Translations under genes and position numbers: made by a program
Part shown: one piece after another, positions 55,401 to 59,102 of the stretch
Layout of the letters: each line of letters begins with the position of its first letter
How positions within the stretch are numbered: the first letter of the stretch is position 1
From: Anisakis pegreffii
Lineage: Eukaryota > Nematoda > Chromadorea > Rhabditida > Anisakidae
Length of the DNA: 64,000 nucleotides
Reading direction: 5' to 3'
NCBI GenBank assembly: GCA_035041965.1
Contig: JAPYMA010001154.1
Coordinates: 1-64,000 of the forward strand
Notes under the pieces: generated by a model
Database searches by the model: none
What the model saw: the letters and a program-made list of their open reading frames with translations, nothing else
What the model was told of the DNA's origin: nothing

Positions 55401-56250
55401 CATGAAATCAAGAATAGGTAACAGAAAGAAGCAATGGGAACAACTCAGAGGGATTGTAAAGTAGAATAACTATTACTCTGCTATCTTCCTGGTCTGAATT
55501 TCTTAACTGGTCCCAACCTTCTCATAATACAATTCAACTCAAAAGAATTTTCGGGTCATAAAGATATATAAGGAAACATCTCAGCAATAGGCGGTTTTTG
55601 AATTTTAACTTCAAATGTTCTTCGATTGTCCGATTGCATGTGTGAATATTCCGCTAAAAGAAACCTGTACATGATTTTCTATGATCAATTCAAGCTGAAT
55701 CGTCATGGAGTTTCTCGACAGAACTTTACAAGAGGATTGAATTCATTGTATATGCAGAGCTCTTGACATTTATCAAAGAAACGATCAATGTCAACATAGA
55801 ACAATGTTATAAAAGCGAAACGCGACACAAAAGAAGTAAGCATAGCTGAACGGATTTGCTGTTGAACATACCTCAGAGGTTATTTGATATCAACAAGGCA
55901 CCCTTCGGATAATGATGAAAAGTCTCCACAATATGATGATCTTAATGGCTCGCGTCAACGAATACGTTTTGTCGCTTGAAGTTTATGGGTTGATTTCCGA
56001 TGAAACGATCTTTACTGGGCGCCGTTTAACAGCAGTCGCTAGGTCGGTAGCGAGAGCGGATGTACACTGAAGTTGATTTGTTCTGTTCAGCTAACGAATC
56101 ACTTCGCTTGCCCGACTTATCCCCCTTACTTTTTCTGCGTATAAATCCTTGCAAATCAAGCCGTCTGTAAGCCTTCGGATGTGGTTTAATATCCCTCACT
56201 ACTCCCGTTTCGATGAACTCTTCACCTTTCCACTGCACAACTGTCGTCAT
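1..56250 (-). CDS. Giant titin-like muscle Ig-repeat protein (41-exon model, 3' end off window)
   Basis: One split gene covers most of the window on the minus strand. The model joins 41 exons: 56250-56130 (or alternative 50769-50658), 50376-50225, 50089-49958, then on to a last exon 16422 to beyond position 1. Each junction was checked for GT/AG and for matching phase. About 11,700 codons are open without a stop. Contents in order: about 20 Ig I-set-like domains with the usual W in strand C and Y-x-C in strand F, charged linkers, probable coiled coil, a region of about 77-residue repeats, and two homogenised repeat arrays. Giant intracellular Ig proteins of this kind (titin, kettin, obscurin families) organise thick and thin filaments and act as springs. 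A nematode titin (TTN-1-like) identity is an inference from architecture. No kinase or fibronectin type III domain is visible here; they could lie past the left edge. Start and isoform set are uncertain. Confidence 0.85.
7057..14238 (-). repeat. Coding tandem array of 21 exact 342-bp units (114 aa)
   Basis: The boundary marker GACCCGCTGAAG occurs at 7057 and 14239, exactly 21 x 342 bases apart. Each unit encodes 114 residues including EELVKEEVRREEIEETGKEL, VLENVYAQSKRLVT and DFQKEAVYFSWSR. Units alternate between subtypes (GATGTTGACCGCGACGG versus GACGTTGAACGTGACGG) with higher-order periods of 1,710 and 3,420 bases. The edge units are the most diverged, and the units nearest 14.2 kb are distinct from the core. 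A further partial copy continues to about 14350. Confidence 0.97.
14239..14780 (-). repeat. Diverged flanking relatives of the 114-aa unit
   Basis: The coding strand here carries VVVDKSYQQHSTTVHKADNQ, QKDAVYFSGSRMVELTK and, further upstream, ELNQQDAVWFALGRTMIAL. These align with DKPYQQFSVTFNVADFQ and QKEAVYFSWSRVVEITK of the array. They look like older copies that escaped homogenisation. Confidence 0.7.
16922..17752 (-). CDS. Exon 40: end of Ig 19, linker, start of Ig 20
   Basis: Phase 2 to 2. It begins IYECGIVILRML and GHYVCEASNSSG. A polar E/T/S/R linker of about 180 residues follows. It ends FIELRCIVIGHPEPKIRFIF, the first half of Ig 20, with F in place of the strand C Trp. Donor AAG|GTAAAT. 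Confidence 0.85.
18013..19077 (-). CDS. Exon 39: end of Ig 18, long linker, start of Ig 19
   Basis: Phase 2 to 2, 355 codons. It begins ACEDGIVLLRMTEKV and VFVCQAVNSVG (Ig 18 strands E to G). It continues with about 230 residues of K/E/I-rich sequence (KATIKMDEKPKKTDADFKI, then IIEESIIRTRK) without a recognisable domain. It ends APRFVRPFSV, ELRCTISGYPSPSIRIL (Ig 19, first half). The strand C Trp of Ig 19 is replaced by I or L. Confidence 0.85.
19183..19311. mobile_element. Fold-back MITE in intron 38
   Basis: A 129-bp palindromic element. The outer arms CATTCTCAATA and TATTGAGAATG pair, and the inner arms (TCAATTATAATTT at 19218 and AAATTATAATTGA near 19265) also pair, with a short spacer around 19240-19255. 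It lies wholly inside the intron between exons 38 and 39. No target duplication is clear. It is typical of a miniature inverted-repeat element; the family is not assigned. Confidence 0.75.
19753..19924 (-). CDS. Exon 38: first half of Ig domain 18
   Basis: Phase 1 to 2. It encodes APHFILPLKN and VQLKCIVSGSPMPSVRWTL. The phase-2 donor used is AA|GTGGGT, the only GT that keeps phase with exon 39. Confidence 0.78.
20110..20249 (-). CDS. Exon 37: second half of Ig domain 17
   Basis: Phase 2 to 1. It encodes SEDGICILRIR and AVFRCTATNTSGTAQ. Donor G|GTAAGT. Confidence 0.82.
20754..20848 (-). CDS. Exon 36: middle of Ig domain 17
   Basis: Phase 0 to 2, acceptor AATGTTCAG. It encodes IGEILQLKCVVSGSPLPT, then CQWTQNGVVVEQN, with strand B Cys and strand C Trp. 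Confidence 0.78.
21135..21319 (-). CDS. Exon 35: linker and strand A of Ig domain 17
   Basis: Phase 1 to 0. It encodes RTTERVSETQSKV, a Ser/Pro/Thr stretch, then APEFQQPLAEKTTVK. Donor AAG|GTCGGA. Joining to exon 36 gives a continuous Ig strand (TTVKIGEILQLKC). Confidence 0.78.
21685..21824 (-). CDS. Exon 34: second half of Ig domain 16
   Basis: Phase 2 to 1. It encodes IAEDGIYLLRTK and TLVCEAINSLGC, the strand E to G region. Donor AAAG|GTGAGA. Confidence 0.82.
22288..22483 (-). CDS. Exon 33: first half of Ig domain 16
   Basis: Phase 1 to 2, acceptor ACCTTTCAG. A short linker is followed by KPQFIQRLNE and TSVTFKCIIGGVPSPSVRWF. It splits at the recurring phase-2 site (AG|GTTGGC). Confidence 0.82.
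22484..23928. other. 1.4 kb intron 32
   Basis: Exons 32 and 33 join in phase across it. It contains a possible decayed Ig half-exon at 22968-23059 and otherwise nothing I can support. Confidence 0.6.
23929..27375 (-). CDS. Exon 32: degenerate ~77-residue repeat region
   Basis: 1,149 codons, phase 1 to 1, acceptor GTATTTTAG, donor GAAG|GTTCGA. After a polar lead, the middle is a chain of about ten related units. The clearest five (DNA about 24.5-26.0 kb) have a 77-residue period set by AFTSMQLHA, E-E-G-x-F-x-V, R-P-P-P-x-x-A-x-V and YFFDSF. I do not recognise this domain. It alternates hydrophobic and charged residues in a way that suggests beta strands plus short helices. It lies between Ig domain 15 and Ig domain 16, so it is part of the scaffold or spring. 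The 114-aa array in exon 41 keeps a related motif (KEAVYFSWS). Confidence 0.88.
24530..26930 (-). repeat. Degenerate ~77-aa protein repeat in exon 32
   Basis: Marker motifs recur at 77-residue steps in the translated strand: AYTSMQLH, AFTSMQLHA (twice) and AFTTMRLHA, and NFFDSS, YFFDSF (twice), YLFDSF and YLFDSE. The DNA is well diverged, so the repeat is old, in contrast to the arrays in exon 41. More distant copies extend towards 26.9 kb (RAFASIQIA). Confidence 0.8.
27572..27832 (-). CDS. Exon 31: Ig domain 15
   Basis: Phase 1 to 1, acceptor AATTGTAG, donor ATCG|GTTGGT. It encodes LVPAGASAVIHCETIT, LIWQKDRRPL and VRKSDEGEYGVIISEAY. This is a complete single-exon Ig domain with G replacing Cys in strand F. 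Confidence 0.85.
27833..29688. other. 1.9 kb intron 30
   Basis: Between exons 30 and 31. Apart from the diverged SINE-like tail at 28345-28430 I see no exon or RNA gene here; open frames near 29.0-29.6 kb lack in-phase splice sites. Confidence 0.6.
28345..28430 (+). mobile_element. Diverged copy of the SINE-like tail
   Basis: Contains GAAAAGCTTCACTTAGAATT, CGAGCCTGAGACAGGCC and TTTGGCCTTTACC, which match by eye the tail repeats at 58382 and 58696. It has no tRNA-like head. It lies in the intron between exons 30 and 31. Confidence 0.4.
29689..30024 (-). CDS. Exon 30: Ig domain 14
   Basis: Phase 1 to 1. It encodes REYVVPPGSTATIACELES, ELCWRKDGENI and DSACYSVRINN, a whole Ig domain in one exon, unlike the split domains elsewhere. 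The chosen donor (TTGCAG|GTAAAC) keeps phase with exon 31; a closer GTAAGT donor would break the frame. Confidence 0.8.
30452..35863 (-). CDS. Exon 29: 1,804-codon exon with coiled coil and two Ig domains
   Basis: Phase 1 to 1; the acceptor chosen is CCTTTTAG at 35864. The first 300 or so residues resemble the degenerate repeat of exon 32 (SPTIRAHASINSKEL, LWNESFDN). A middle part is acidic and E/K/L-rich with heptad-like runs near 34.2-33.4 kb and 32.9-32.7 kb (ELNRAKEAVKRTEAELDEV; RMRSELEQLESHLND), probably coiled coil. A Ser/Asp-rich disordered region follows. The last 190 residues form two Ig domains (TATITCELNN, DWYKGK; AIISCQLNG, VVWCKE) whose strand F reads YSIEVD or YYAYVD rather than Y-x-C. 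The region just upstream of the acceptor is a T-rich tract that would translate as hydrophobic sequence but is more likely intron. Confidence 0.88.
35864..36623. other. Intron 28
   Basis: It carries a long T-rich (minus-strand) tract just before the exon 29 acceptor. No exon was recognised. Confidence 0.55.
36624..36763 (-). CDS. Exon 28: second half of Ig domain 11
   Basis: Phase 2 to 1. It encodes EDGVCILRINEVVLEDEGEY, then MCEATNPSGRAITKC. Strand F Cys is present. Donor A|GTAAGT. Confidence 0.85.
37046..37193 (-). CDS. Exon 27: first half of Ig domain 11
   Basis: Phase 1 to 2. It encodes VFEAPRFLKQLEN, LQFKCIVSGMPMPEIRWFV, with strand B Cys and strand C Trp, then the phase-2 split (CG|GTAAGA). 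Confidence 0.85.
37453..37579 (-). CDS. Exon 26: Ser/Thr-rich linker
   Basis: Phase 0 to 1, acceptor TTTTTCTTCAG, donor G|GTTTGT. It encodes VELVASVNIPVI and then RWSTSSVVERSDSITESSS. It leads into Ig domain 11. Confidence 0.7.
37682..37780 (-). CDS. Exon 25: phase-0 linker unit
   Basis: 33 codons, phase 0 to 0, acceptor TATACAG, donor CAG|GTGAGC. It encodes EEIWTRETRIKETYDERN and then VFVEVDANCPNQ. It is potentially skippable. Confidence 0.7.
37875..38015 (-). CDS. Exon 24: phase-0 linker unit
   Basis: 47 codons, phase 0 to 0, acceptor CTCTTCAG, donor CAA|GTGATC. It encodes ITNVYITLTKKGEVAHQAL, a diverged copy of the exon 22/23 unit. Confidence 0.75.
38278..38436 (-). CDS. Exon 23: phase-0 linker unit
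   Basis: 53 codons, phase 0 to 0, acceptor GGTTTCAG, donor CAG|GTACCA. It encodes ITNANIEVRKPFEQGEH, another copy of the same linker motif, and ends with AIAAAATKIQ. Confidence 0.75.
38810..39115 (-). CDS. Exon 22: phase-0 linker unit
   Basis: 102 codons, phase 0 to 0, acceptor AATTATAG, donor AAG|GTAGCT. It encodes HEVANVEVRRPPSQFDH, matching the NVEV-KP motif of exon 20, then a V/E/R-rich stretch. The function is unknown. Confidence 0.75.
39362..39460 (-). CDS. Exon 21: phase-0 cassette linker
   Basis: 33 codons, phase 0 to 0, acceptor ACTTTCAG, donor AAAA|GTAATC. It encodes VRLPEERFHAVRSVELRQ. It can be skipped without frameshift. Confidence 0.65.
39780..40303 (-). CDS. Exon 20: repetitive linker with NV-x-V-x-KP motifs
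   Basis: Phase 1 to 0, 174 codons, acceptor CTTGTTTTAG, donor AGG|GTCAGT. It contains two copies of a motif of the form N-V-x-V/I-x-K-P followed by a basic or His-rich stretch (LNVNVEKPTPQFKHDV and TTIVIEKPSQRALHEV). It has no Ig signature. Exons 22-24 encode related units. Confidence 0.75.
40651..40802 (-). CDS. Exon 19: second half of Ig domain 10
   Basis: Phase 2 to 1, acceptor AATTTTCAG. It encodes VIRRVTKEDEGVYFCEAENR, a textbook strand E/F motif, and ends IDTST, G|GTGGTA. Confidence 0.85.
41007..41135 (-). CDS. Exon 18: first half of Ig domain 10
   Basis: Phase 2 to 2. It encodes VRVGDTVRFATDVRGHPTP, then RIHWYFGQ. The strand B Cys is replaced by A or F. It splits at the recurring phase-2 site. 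Confidence 0.8.
41367..41544 (-). CDS. Exon 17: charged helical linker
   Basis: Phase 1 to 2. It encodes alternating V/A/E/R sequence (VAETVAKRLVANIVIEEAV), possibly helical, and ends in TYAPRF, the A strand of Ig domain 10. Confidence 0.75.
41896..41992 (-). CDS. Exon 16: acidic linker
   Basis: Phase 0 to 1, acceptor GTTCTAG, donor GAAG|GTTCGT. It encodes KLISETEITDSEENYSR. No domain is recognised. Confidence 0.7.
42098..42258 (-). CDS. Exon 15: end of Ig domain 9 and Glu-rich linker
   Basis: Phase 1 to 0. It begins VYMCRAESRYG, the strand F Cys motif, and continues into an E/R/Q-rich segment (EERQIREEEVLIEEHTDEQ). Donor AAG|GTATTT. Confidence 0.8.
42426..42681 (-). CDS. Exon 14: most of Ig domain 9
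   Basis: Phase 0 to 1. It encodes PPRFTETM, TVLKCKVHSEAPVEISWYHN and SVRDVSKRDEG, strands A to E of a canonical Ig domain with Cys and Trp. The domain is completed in exon 15. Confidence 0.8.
42895..42929 (-). CDS. Exon 13: micro-exon linker
   Basis: Only 35 bases, phase 1 to 0, with sites ATTTTCAG and GAG|GTAAGT. It encodes MVYTKDVHEAE. The phases fit exons 12 and 14 exactly, which is the main support for so short an exon. Confidence 0.65.
43252..43379 (-). CDS. Exon 12: end of Ig domain 8
   Basis: Phase 2 to 1. It encodes DDAGLYECSARNAYGTAQ, a full strand F/G signature with cysteine. It ends VTVE, G|GTAAGC. Confidence 0.8.
43584..43698 (-). CDS. Exon 11: middle of Ig domain 8
   Basis: Phase 1 to 2. 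It encodes GQPMTLRCHIDALPPAQIIW, with strand B Cys and strand C Trp both present. It splits at the recurring phase-2 point (donor AA|GTATGG). Confidence 0.8.
43931..44026 (-). CDS. Exon 10: linker and strand A of Ig domain 8
   Basis: Phase 1 to 1, acceptor AATTGCAG, donor CTG|GTAAGT. It encodes VITVSPTPAERPPKIV, leading into the Ig domain completed by exons 11 and 12. Confidence 0.75.
44385..46634 (-). CDS. Exon 9: five tandem Ig-like domains, mostly without the disulfide
   Basis: A 749-codon exon, phase 1 to 1, acceptor TTTATTTCAG, donor A|GTTAGT. After a polar lead it carries five Ig-like domains starting near PPKFTSALP, RPQVLRQPPP, KIHKKFASL, PPVFVRSLPP and APRFTTPLY. Strand C Trp is kept in each (IKWKFDG, FKWYQNN, FTWRVNN, FRWFADG, FLWYLNG). 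Strand B and F cysteines are absent: YSVEVTN, YKVTASN, YEVIASN, YSVEVSN and LSVIATN replace Y-x-C. Domains 2 and 3 share NNFEVRPSA, a recent internal duplication. A P/S-rich disordered linker sits between domains 1 and 2. Confidence 0.9.
46685..46930 (-). CDS. Possible cassette exon between exons 8 and 9
   Basis: An 82-codon open stretch with acceptor CAGTTTAG and donor GATG|GTTGAA is phase 1 to 1. It can therefore be included between exon 8 and exon 9 or skipped. It encodes RQYILTRYRRTIWGGRLEVK and similar protein-like sequence. The acceptor is weaker than its neighbours, so use is uncertain. Confidence 0.35.
47343..47537 (-). CDS. Exon 8: Ser/Tyr/Glu-rich linker
   Basis: Phase 1 to 1, 65 codons, acceptor TTTTGCAG, donor A|GTGATG. 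It encodes a disordered-looking segment with YEESSYYQRSTSLPRP and HEEGSRILEF. No domain is recognised. Confidence 0.65.
47745..47828 (-). CDS. Exon 7: short linker
   Basis: 28 codons, phase 1 to 1, with sites AATTCCAG and ATC|GTAAGT. The peptide is polar with a proline pair (TERPPLPVESVRH). Because it is symmetric in phase it could be skipped without frameshift. Confidence 0.65.
48054..48235 (-). CDS. Exon 6: second half of Ig domain 2
   Basis: Phase 2 to 1. It begins FTWYVNGYEF (strand C Trp) and ends with GEYKVVAENSLG. Strand F has Y-K-V where Y-x-C is usual, so this is another Ig domain without the canonical cysteine pair. Confidence 0.75.
48455..48566 (-). CDS. Exon 5: first half of Ig domain 2
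   Basis: Phase 1 to 2, acceptor CCTTCAG, donor AA|GTTAGT. It encodes IKQAPKFVNG, then LKPGAEAIIDVEVDAYPPAK, a strand A to B region. The domain breaks at a phase-2 intron just before the strand C tryptophan. Confidence 0.75.
48567..49371. other. Intron 4
   Basis: An 0.8 kb gap between the end of Ig domain 1 and the start of Ig domain 2; no additional exon in phase was found. Confidence 0.6.
49372..49492 (-). CDS. Exon 4: end of Ig domain 1
   Basis: Phase 0 to 1, acceptor TACTTCAG. It encodes strands E to G, with GVYKCTARNPAG, the classic strand F to G signature of an intracellular Ig domain. It ends TVN before G|GTAATT. Confidence 0.75.
49958..50089 (-). CDS. Exon 3: middle of Ig domain 1
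   Basis: Phase 0 to 0, 44 codons, acceptor ACTGTAG, donor AAG|GTAATC. It carries strands B to C (LTLVVEVESDPP, FEWFCND). The strand B cysteine is replaced by V, so the usual disulfide is absent. Confidence 0.75.
50225..50376 (-). CDS. Exon 2: linker and start of Ig domain 1
   Basis: Phase 1 in, phase 0 out; acceptor TTAACAG, donor CAG|GTTGAC. It encodes a polar S/E/H-rich linker ending in QPPKFIQ, the typical A strand that opens an Ig I-set domain. The domain continues in exons 3 and 4. Confidence 0.75.
50658..50769 (-). CDS. Alternative first coding exon 1b of the giant gene
   Basis: ATG at 50769 begins MKLEEKGNWTTVTM. An in-frame TAG lies 12 bases upstream, which favours this ATG as an initiator or an exon edge. 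The exon ends GCAACAA|GTCAGT in phase 1 and can splice to 50376. It would be an internal promoter, or trans-spliced 5' end, that drops exon 1a. Both first exons add the same phase, so both isoforms keep the frame. Confidence 0.5.
50770..56129. other. Long first intron, no gene seen
   Basis: AT-rich, with only short open frames of poor composition on both strands. It separates the two candidate first exons of the giant gene. If exon 1b is an initiator, its promoter should lie just above 50770. Confidence 0.5.
56130..56250 (-). CDS. Candidate first coding exon 1a of the giant gene
   Basis: ATG at 56250 opens a 40-codon reading frame beginning MTTVVQWKGEEF and ending FIRRK before a strong donor (A|GTAAGG). 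It ends in phase 1, matching exon 2 at 50376 (phase 1 start). The hydrophilic, protein-like composition and good donor support it. The intron to exon 2 would be 5.75 kb. It could instead belong to another isoform or another gene. Confidence 0.5.
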
Positions 56251-56988
56251 ATTTTGTGTAATTTTAGCCAAACCTCAAACTCGTTTAAACGATATTTTGA
56301 GATTTGCTCGTTTCTCAGTTGTCAGCCACATCATTTTGTGTATCTTATCCCAGCTCAACAATCCTTTTTGCACTCTCTCGATCTGCTTTCAACGCAAATA
56401 AACATATCAAGTTGTATTTTTCTAGCGTGGGAGCGCTCCTCTAGATAGCAGATGAATAAGCGGTGCTTATGTGCATAGGAGCATGCCCGTAGGCTGTTGT
56501 ATTTGCTATTGAGCACACCTCAGATGCTGTACGTTTTACAATTGTGAAATGATGGTATTTTATGTGGTGTGCATACAAAACGAACGCTCTTCAGATCAGA
56601 TCAGCACTGTCCACTAGAAATAGCGAGCTGTGTGGATATTACATTCTACATTGTGTTGCGTAATCGACTTGAAAATGAGTTGCTATCTTGCACTACAGCT
56701 GTTGTACTGCAGCCAGAGCTTAAGACATTGTCTTCAGCCACTCACGCATTCTACAGCGATCCATCCACTTGTTAAGAGTTCACTCTTCATCTAGCACTTG
56801 TACGACTCAATAAAACAGCAATTCAGTACCTCTTGCCTGTAGTTTTATTGCTGTCACCGCTAAACGACCATAAAATTTCTTTATAGTACAACAGTAATTG
56901 TTCAGTTCCTTCTCACAAATCATGACCTTCGGTATATTTGCAAATTTCCATTTAGATGAAAATCTTTAATGACGTTTAGTTCTTGCAG

Positions 56989-57110
56989 CTGTTCTGTTCC
57001 GCATTCAGCTCGAAGATCGAAACGAGAAAATAACTCATATCTTGAAGACTATGCGAATGGAGGGAGATTATTTGTTGGAAATGGTTGATGCTTCAAGTCA
57101 CGATCAACCT
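56989..57110 (+). CDS. Possible isolated plus-strand coding exon
   Basis: Acceptor TTCTTGCAG, 40 open codons, donor CCT|GTAAGTGAGG. In the only open frame it encodes FRIQLEDRNEKITHILKTM, then EGDYLLEMVDASSHDQP. The composition is charged and protein-like and both splice sites are strong. I found no partner exon in phase on either side, so it may belong to an unassembled plus-strand gene or be chance. Confidence 0.4.
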
Positions 57111-58381
57111 GTAAGTGAGGATATATGAAGAATGTAAAGGCTTGGCAAAAGTACAGTCAACCGATTGTCACTTAACCACTACAGACAGAATATATAGTCA
57201 GCATCACCGCACTTAAACGAGATATTTGCTAATCCGGTTCAGTCACAATGATTTGTCGTGTCTGTTCAAGTTCACGGAATCACATATATTTTTGACATCC
57301 CACAACTGAAATTCAACGGCACCTCGCGCCCACAAGAACTTCTCTGAATTAGTAAGAGTTTTGTGTGACCCATTTTCACGATTAGTGCTGATACATCTTA
57401 GAAACTGTATCCAGAGTTAAAAAACTGCATCTTAAAAACTTGCTATAGAATGTTTAGAGTTAAAAAACAGCACCTGTCAGGAATCCCAACAACAAAGTCG
57501 GTTTCACAGAAGCAAATTGAATGTGTTCGATATCATTGGTACTGAACGGATCAAAGGAAAAGAGACGATCAATAAATTTCAGCAACTATGTTTGATGTAA
57601 AAAAGACCAGAAGTCGGTAATGATCGAAATATTGCTGCATCAGGTGAGTGTCATAAGAAACCGATGATTATGTTCACATCTGAAAAAAATGAACACTAAG
57701 AAAAACGAAGAGCTTTTTTAACAGAAAATAGAGAATTAGAGAATGATGAGTTGTTTTAGGAAAGAAATGATTTATTGCCTGTCGGTTAATAATTTATCGT
57801 CATCTTAAAGTTATCGGTATTTTGCTAATTTCAACTTGCCAAGTGGATGAGTAACTGCAATAAATTTGAACCTTGAACATTATCCTCAGCAGTAAAATTG
57901 TTTTCACTGACACTACATTCCAGTCAACCATGACCAACTGCACCTCAGGCATATGACTCCTCAGCTGATTGCGAAATTTATTTATGGTTAACTATCACAA
58001 ATGTGTTGTTTTTTTCAGTTTTAATCTTTGACAACAAAATTTTGCTTGCGTCGAGCAACGAATTCATAATGTTTCAGCTGATATGTGAATCATTCGCTTC
58101 GCCGCAGTGTAACATCAGTCAATAATAACGCGAAAATTCTTTCATTTGTGAAAATCATTGGAACAAAGCTGCCAAGCTCAAAAATCATTATTAGAGCATT
58201 TGTCGAATGAAACGGTGCAGAAATGAAGCATAAATGCAGCAAATCTCCCCTCTATGTTCCTCTTACGCTTTGAACGAAACGACATTCATGCATTCTAGTT
58301 AACTGAGGCGGTTCTAAACATAAATTTTGCTTCTAAGATTGATTGAGTTTCATTGTCATAGTGAAGTTGATCTGATGGGAA
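57111..58381. other. AT-rich non-coding stretch
   Basis: No gene or RNA recognised. One short direct repeat (AGAGTTAAAAAACTGC and AGAGTTAAAAAACAGC) lies near 57.41-57.47 kb. Confidence 0.5.
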
Positions 58382-58470
58382 GAAAGTTTTGCTTGAAACA
58401 GAGTGGTGTATCAATATCATTAATGTTGTGAGCCTGAGTCAGGCTACGATCCGGCTTGTATCTATTATCC
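58382..58470 (+). mobile_element. SINE-like tail copy, head missing
   Basis: An 89-bp segment (from GAAAGTTTTGCTTGAAACAG to GATCCGGCTTGTATC) repeated with about 85-90% identity at 58696-58786. This copy lacks the tRNA-like head, as expected of a 5'-truncated retroposon. Confidence 0.7.
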
Positions 58471-58625
58471 AATTATCTGTTATTATTCCTTATGTTGTCG
58501 TGATCGCGAACAGATCAGTTCGCTCTGATTGTAGCGTTTGACACCCATCAGATCAGTTTCGCATTATGTGCACTGAAGAACTGATTGCGATCTTAACGCA
58601 ACCACTCGGCAGAGACTGAACGGTC

Positions 58626-58786
58626 TCCGCGGTAGCTCAGAGGTAGAGCCCCAACCGGTAATTGGTACGTCGCGGATTCGATTTCCGTTCGCAGAGGAAA
58701 GTTTCGCTTGAAATCGAGTGGTGTACCAATACCATTAATGTTGTGAGTCTGAGCCAGACTATGATCCGGCTTTTATCTCTTATCCG
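58626..58786 (+). mobile_element. tRNA-derived SINE (tRNA-like head plus tail)
   Basis: 58626-58696 folds as a tRNA cloverleaf. The acceptor arm TCCGCGG pairs with TCGCAGA (one mismatch), the D arm is GCTC/GAGC, there is an A box TAGCTCAGAGGT, and the T arm is GCGGA/TCCGT with a B-box-like GATTCGATTTCC. The anticodon loop reads CCGGTAA, giving GGT (Thr), but position 33 is C instead of the invariant T and the anticodon stem has a mismatch. The unit is fused to the tail repeat also seen at 58382, so a tRNA-derived SINE is more likely than a working tRNA gene. Confidence 0.65.
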
Positions 58787-58892
58787 AATACTCGTAATTG
58801 GGTGTGATTACTAATTAAATGAAGAATTATAGAGCAGACCCTCAGCTGTAGTAAATATTCCTGATAAAACATTCCTAGTTCTAGAGATGTCT

Positions 58893-59030
58893 GTTAAGGC
58901 ATATTCCCAAAGTTTAAGCAGAACGAGTGCTGCGCTCGATGTGGCACTGCGCTTAAGACAGATCTCAAGTCTATTCGTCAGATAGGAGACTTAAGCGCAG
59001 ATAGGGCTAACAGATTAGCGAAACCTTAAC
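58893..59030. repeat. Inverted-repeat segment, possible MITE
   Basis: Outer arms GTTAAGG (58893) and CCTTAAC (59024), with an inner perfect 9-bp pair GCGCTTAAG (58949) and CTTAAGCGC (58990) and a small hairpin AGTGC/GCACT. It lies 70 bases from the hAT-like element. The arms are short, so the call is tentative. Confidence 0.35.
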
Positions 59031-59102
59031 GTATGCTGTATTTGGTAATAGCAGAGCTGCTGATAAGATACAAAGTGATAGTTGAAATGTCATGAGTATG
59101 TG

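Noticed and set aside
58626..58696. Functional tRNA-Thr (GGT) gene
   Set aside because: Position 33 is C instead of T, there are mismatches in the acceptor and anticodon stems, and it is fused to a repeated tail, so a SINE head is more likely.
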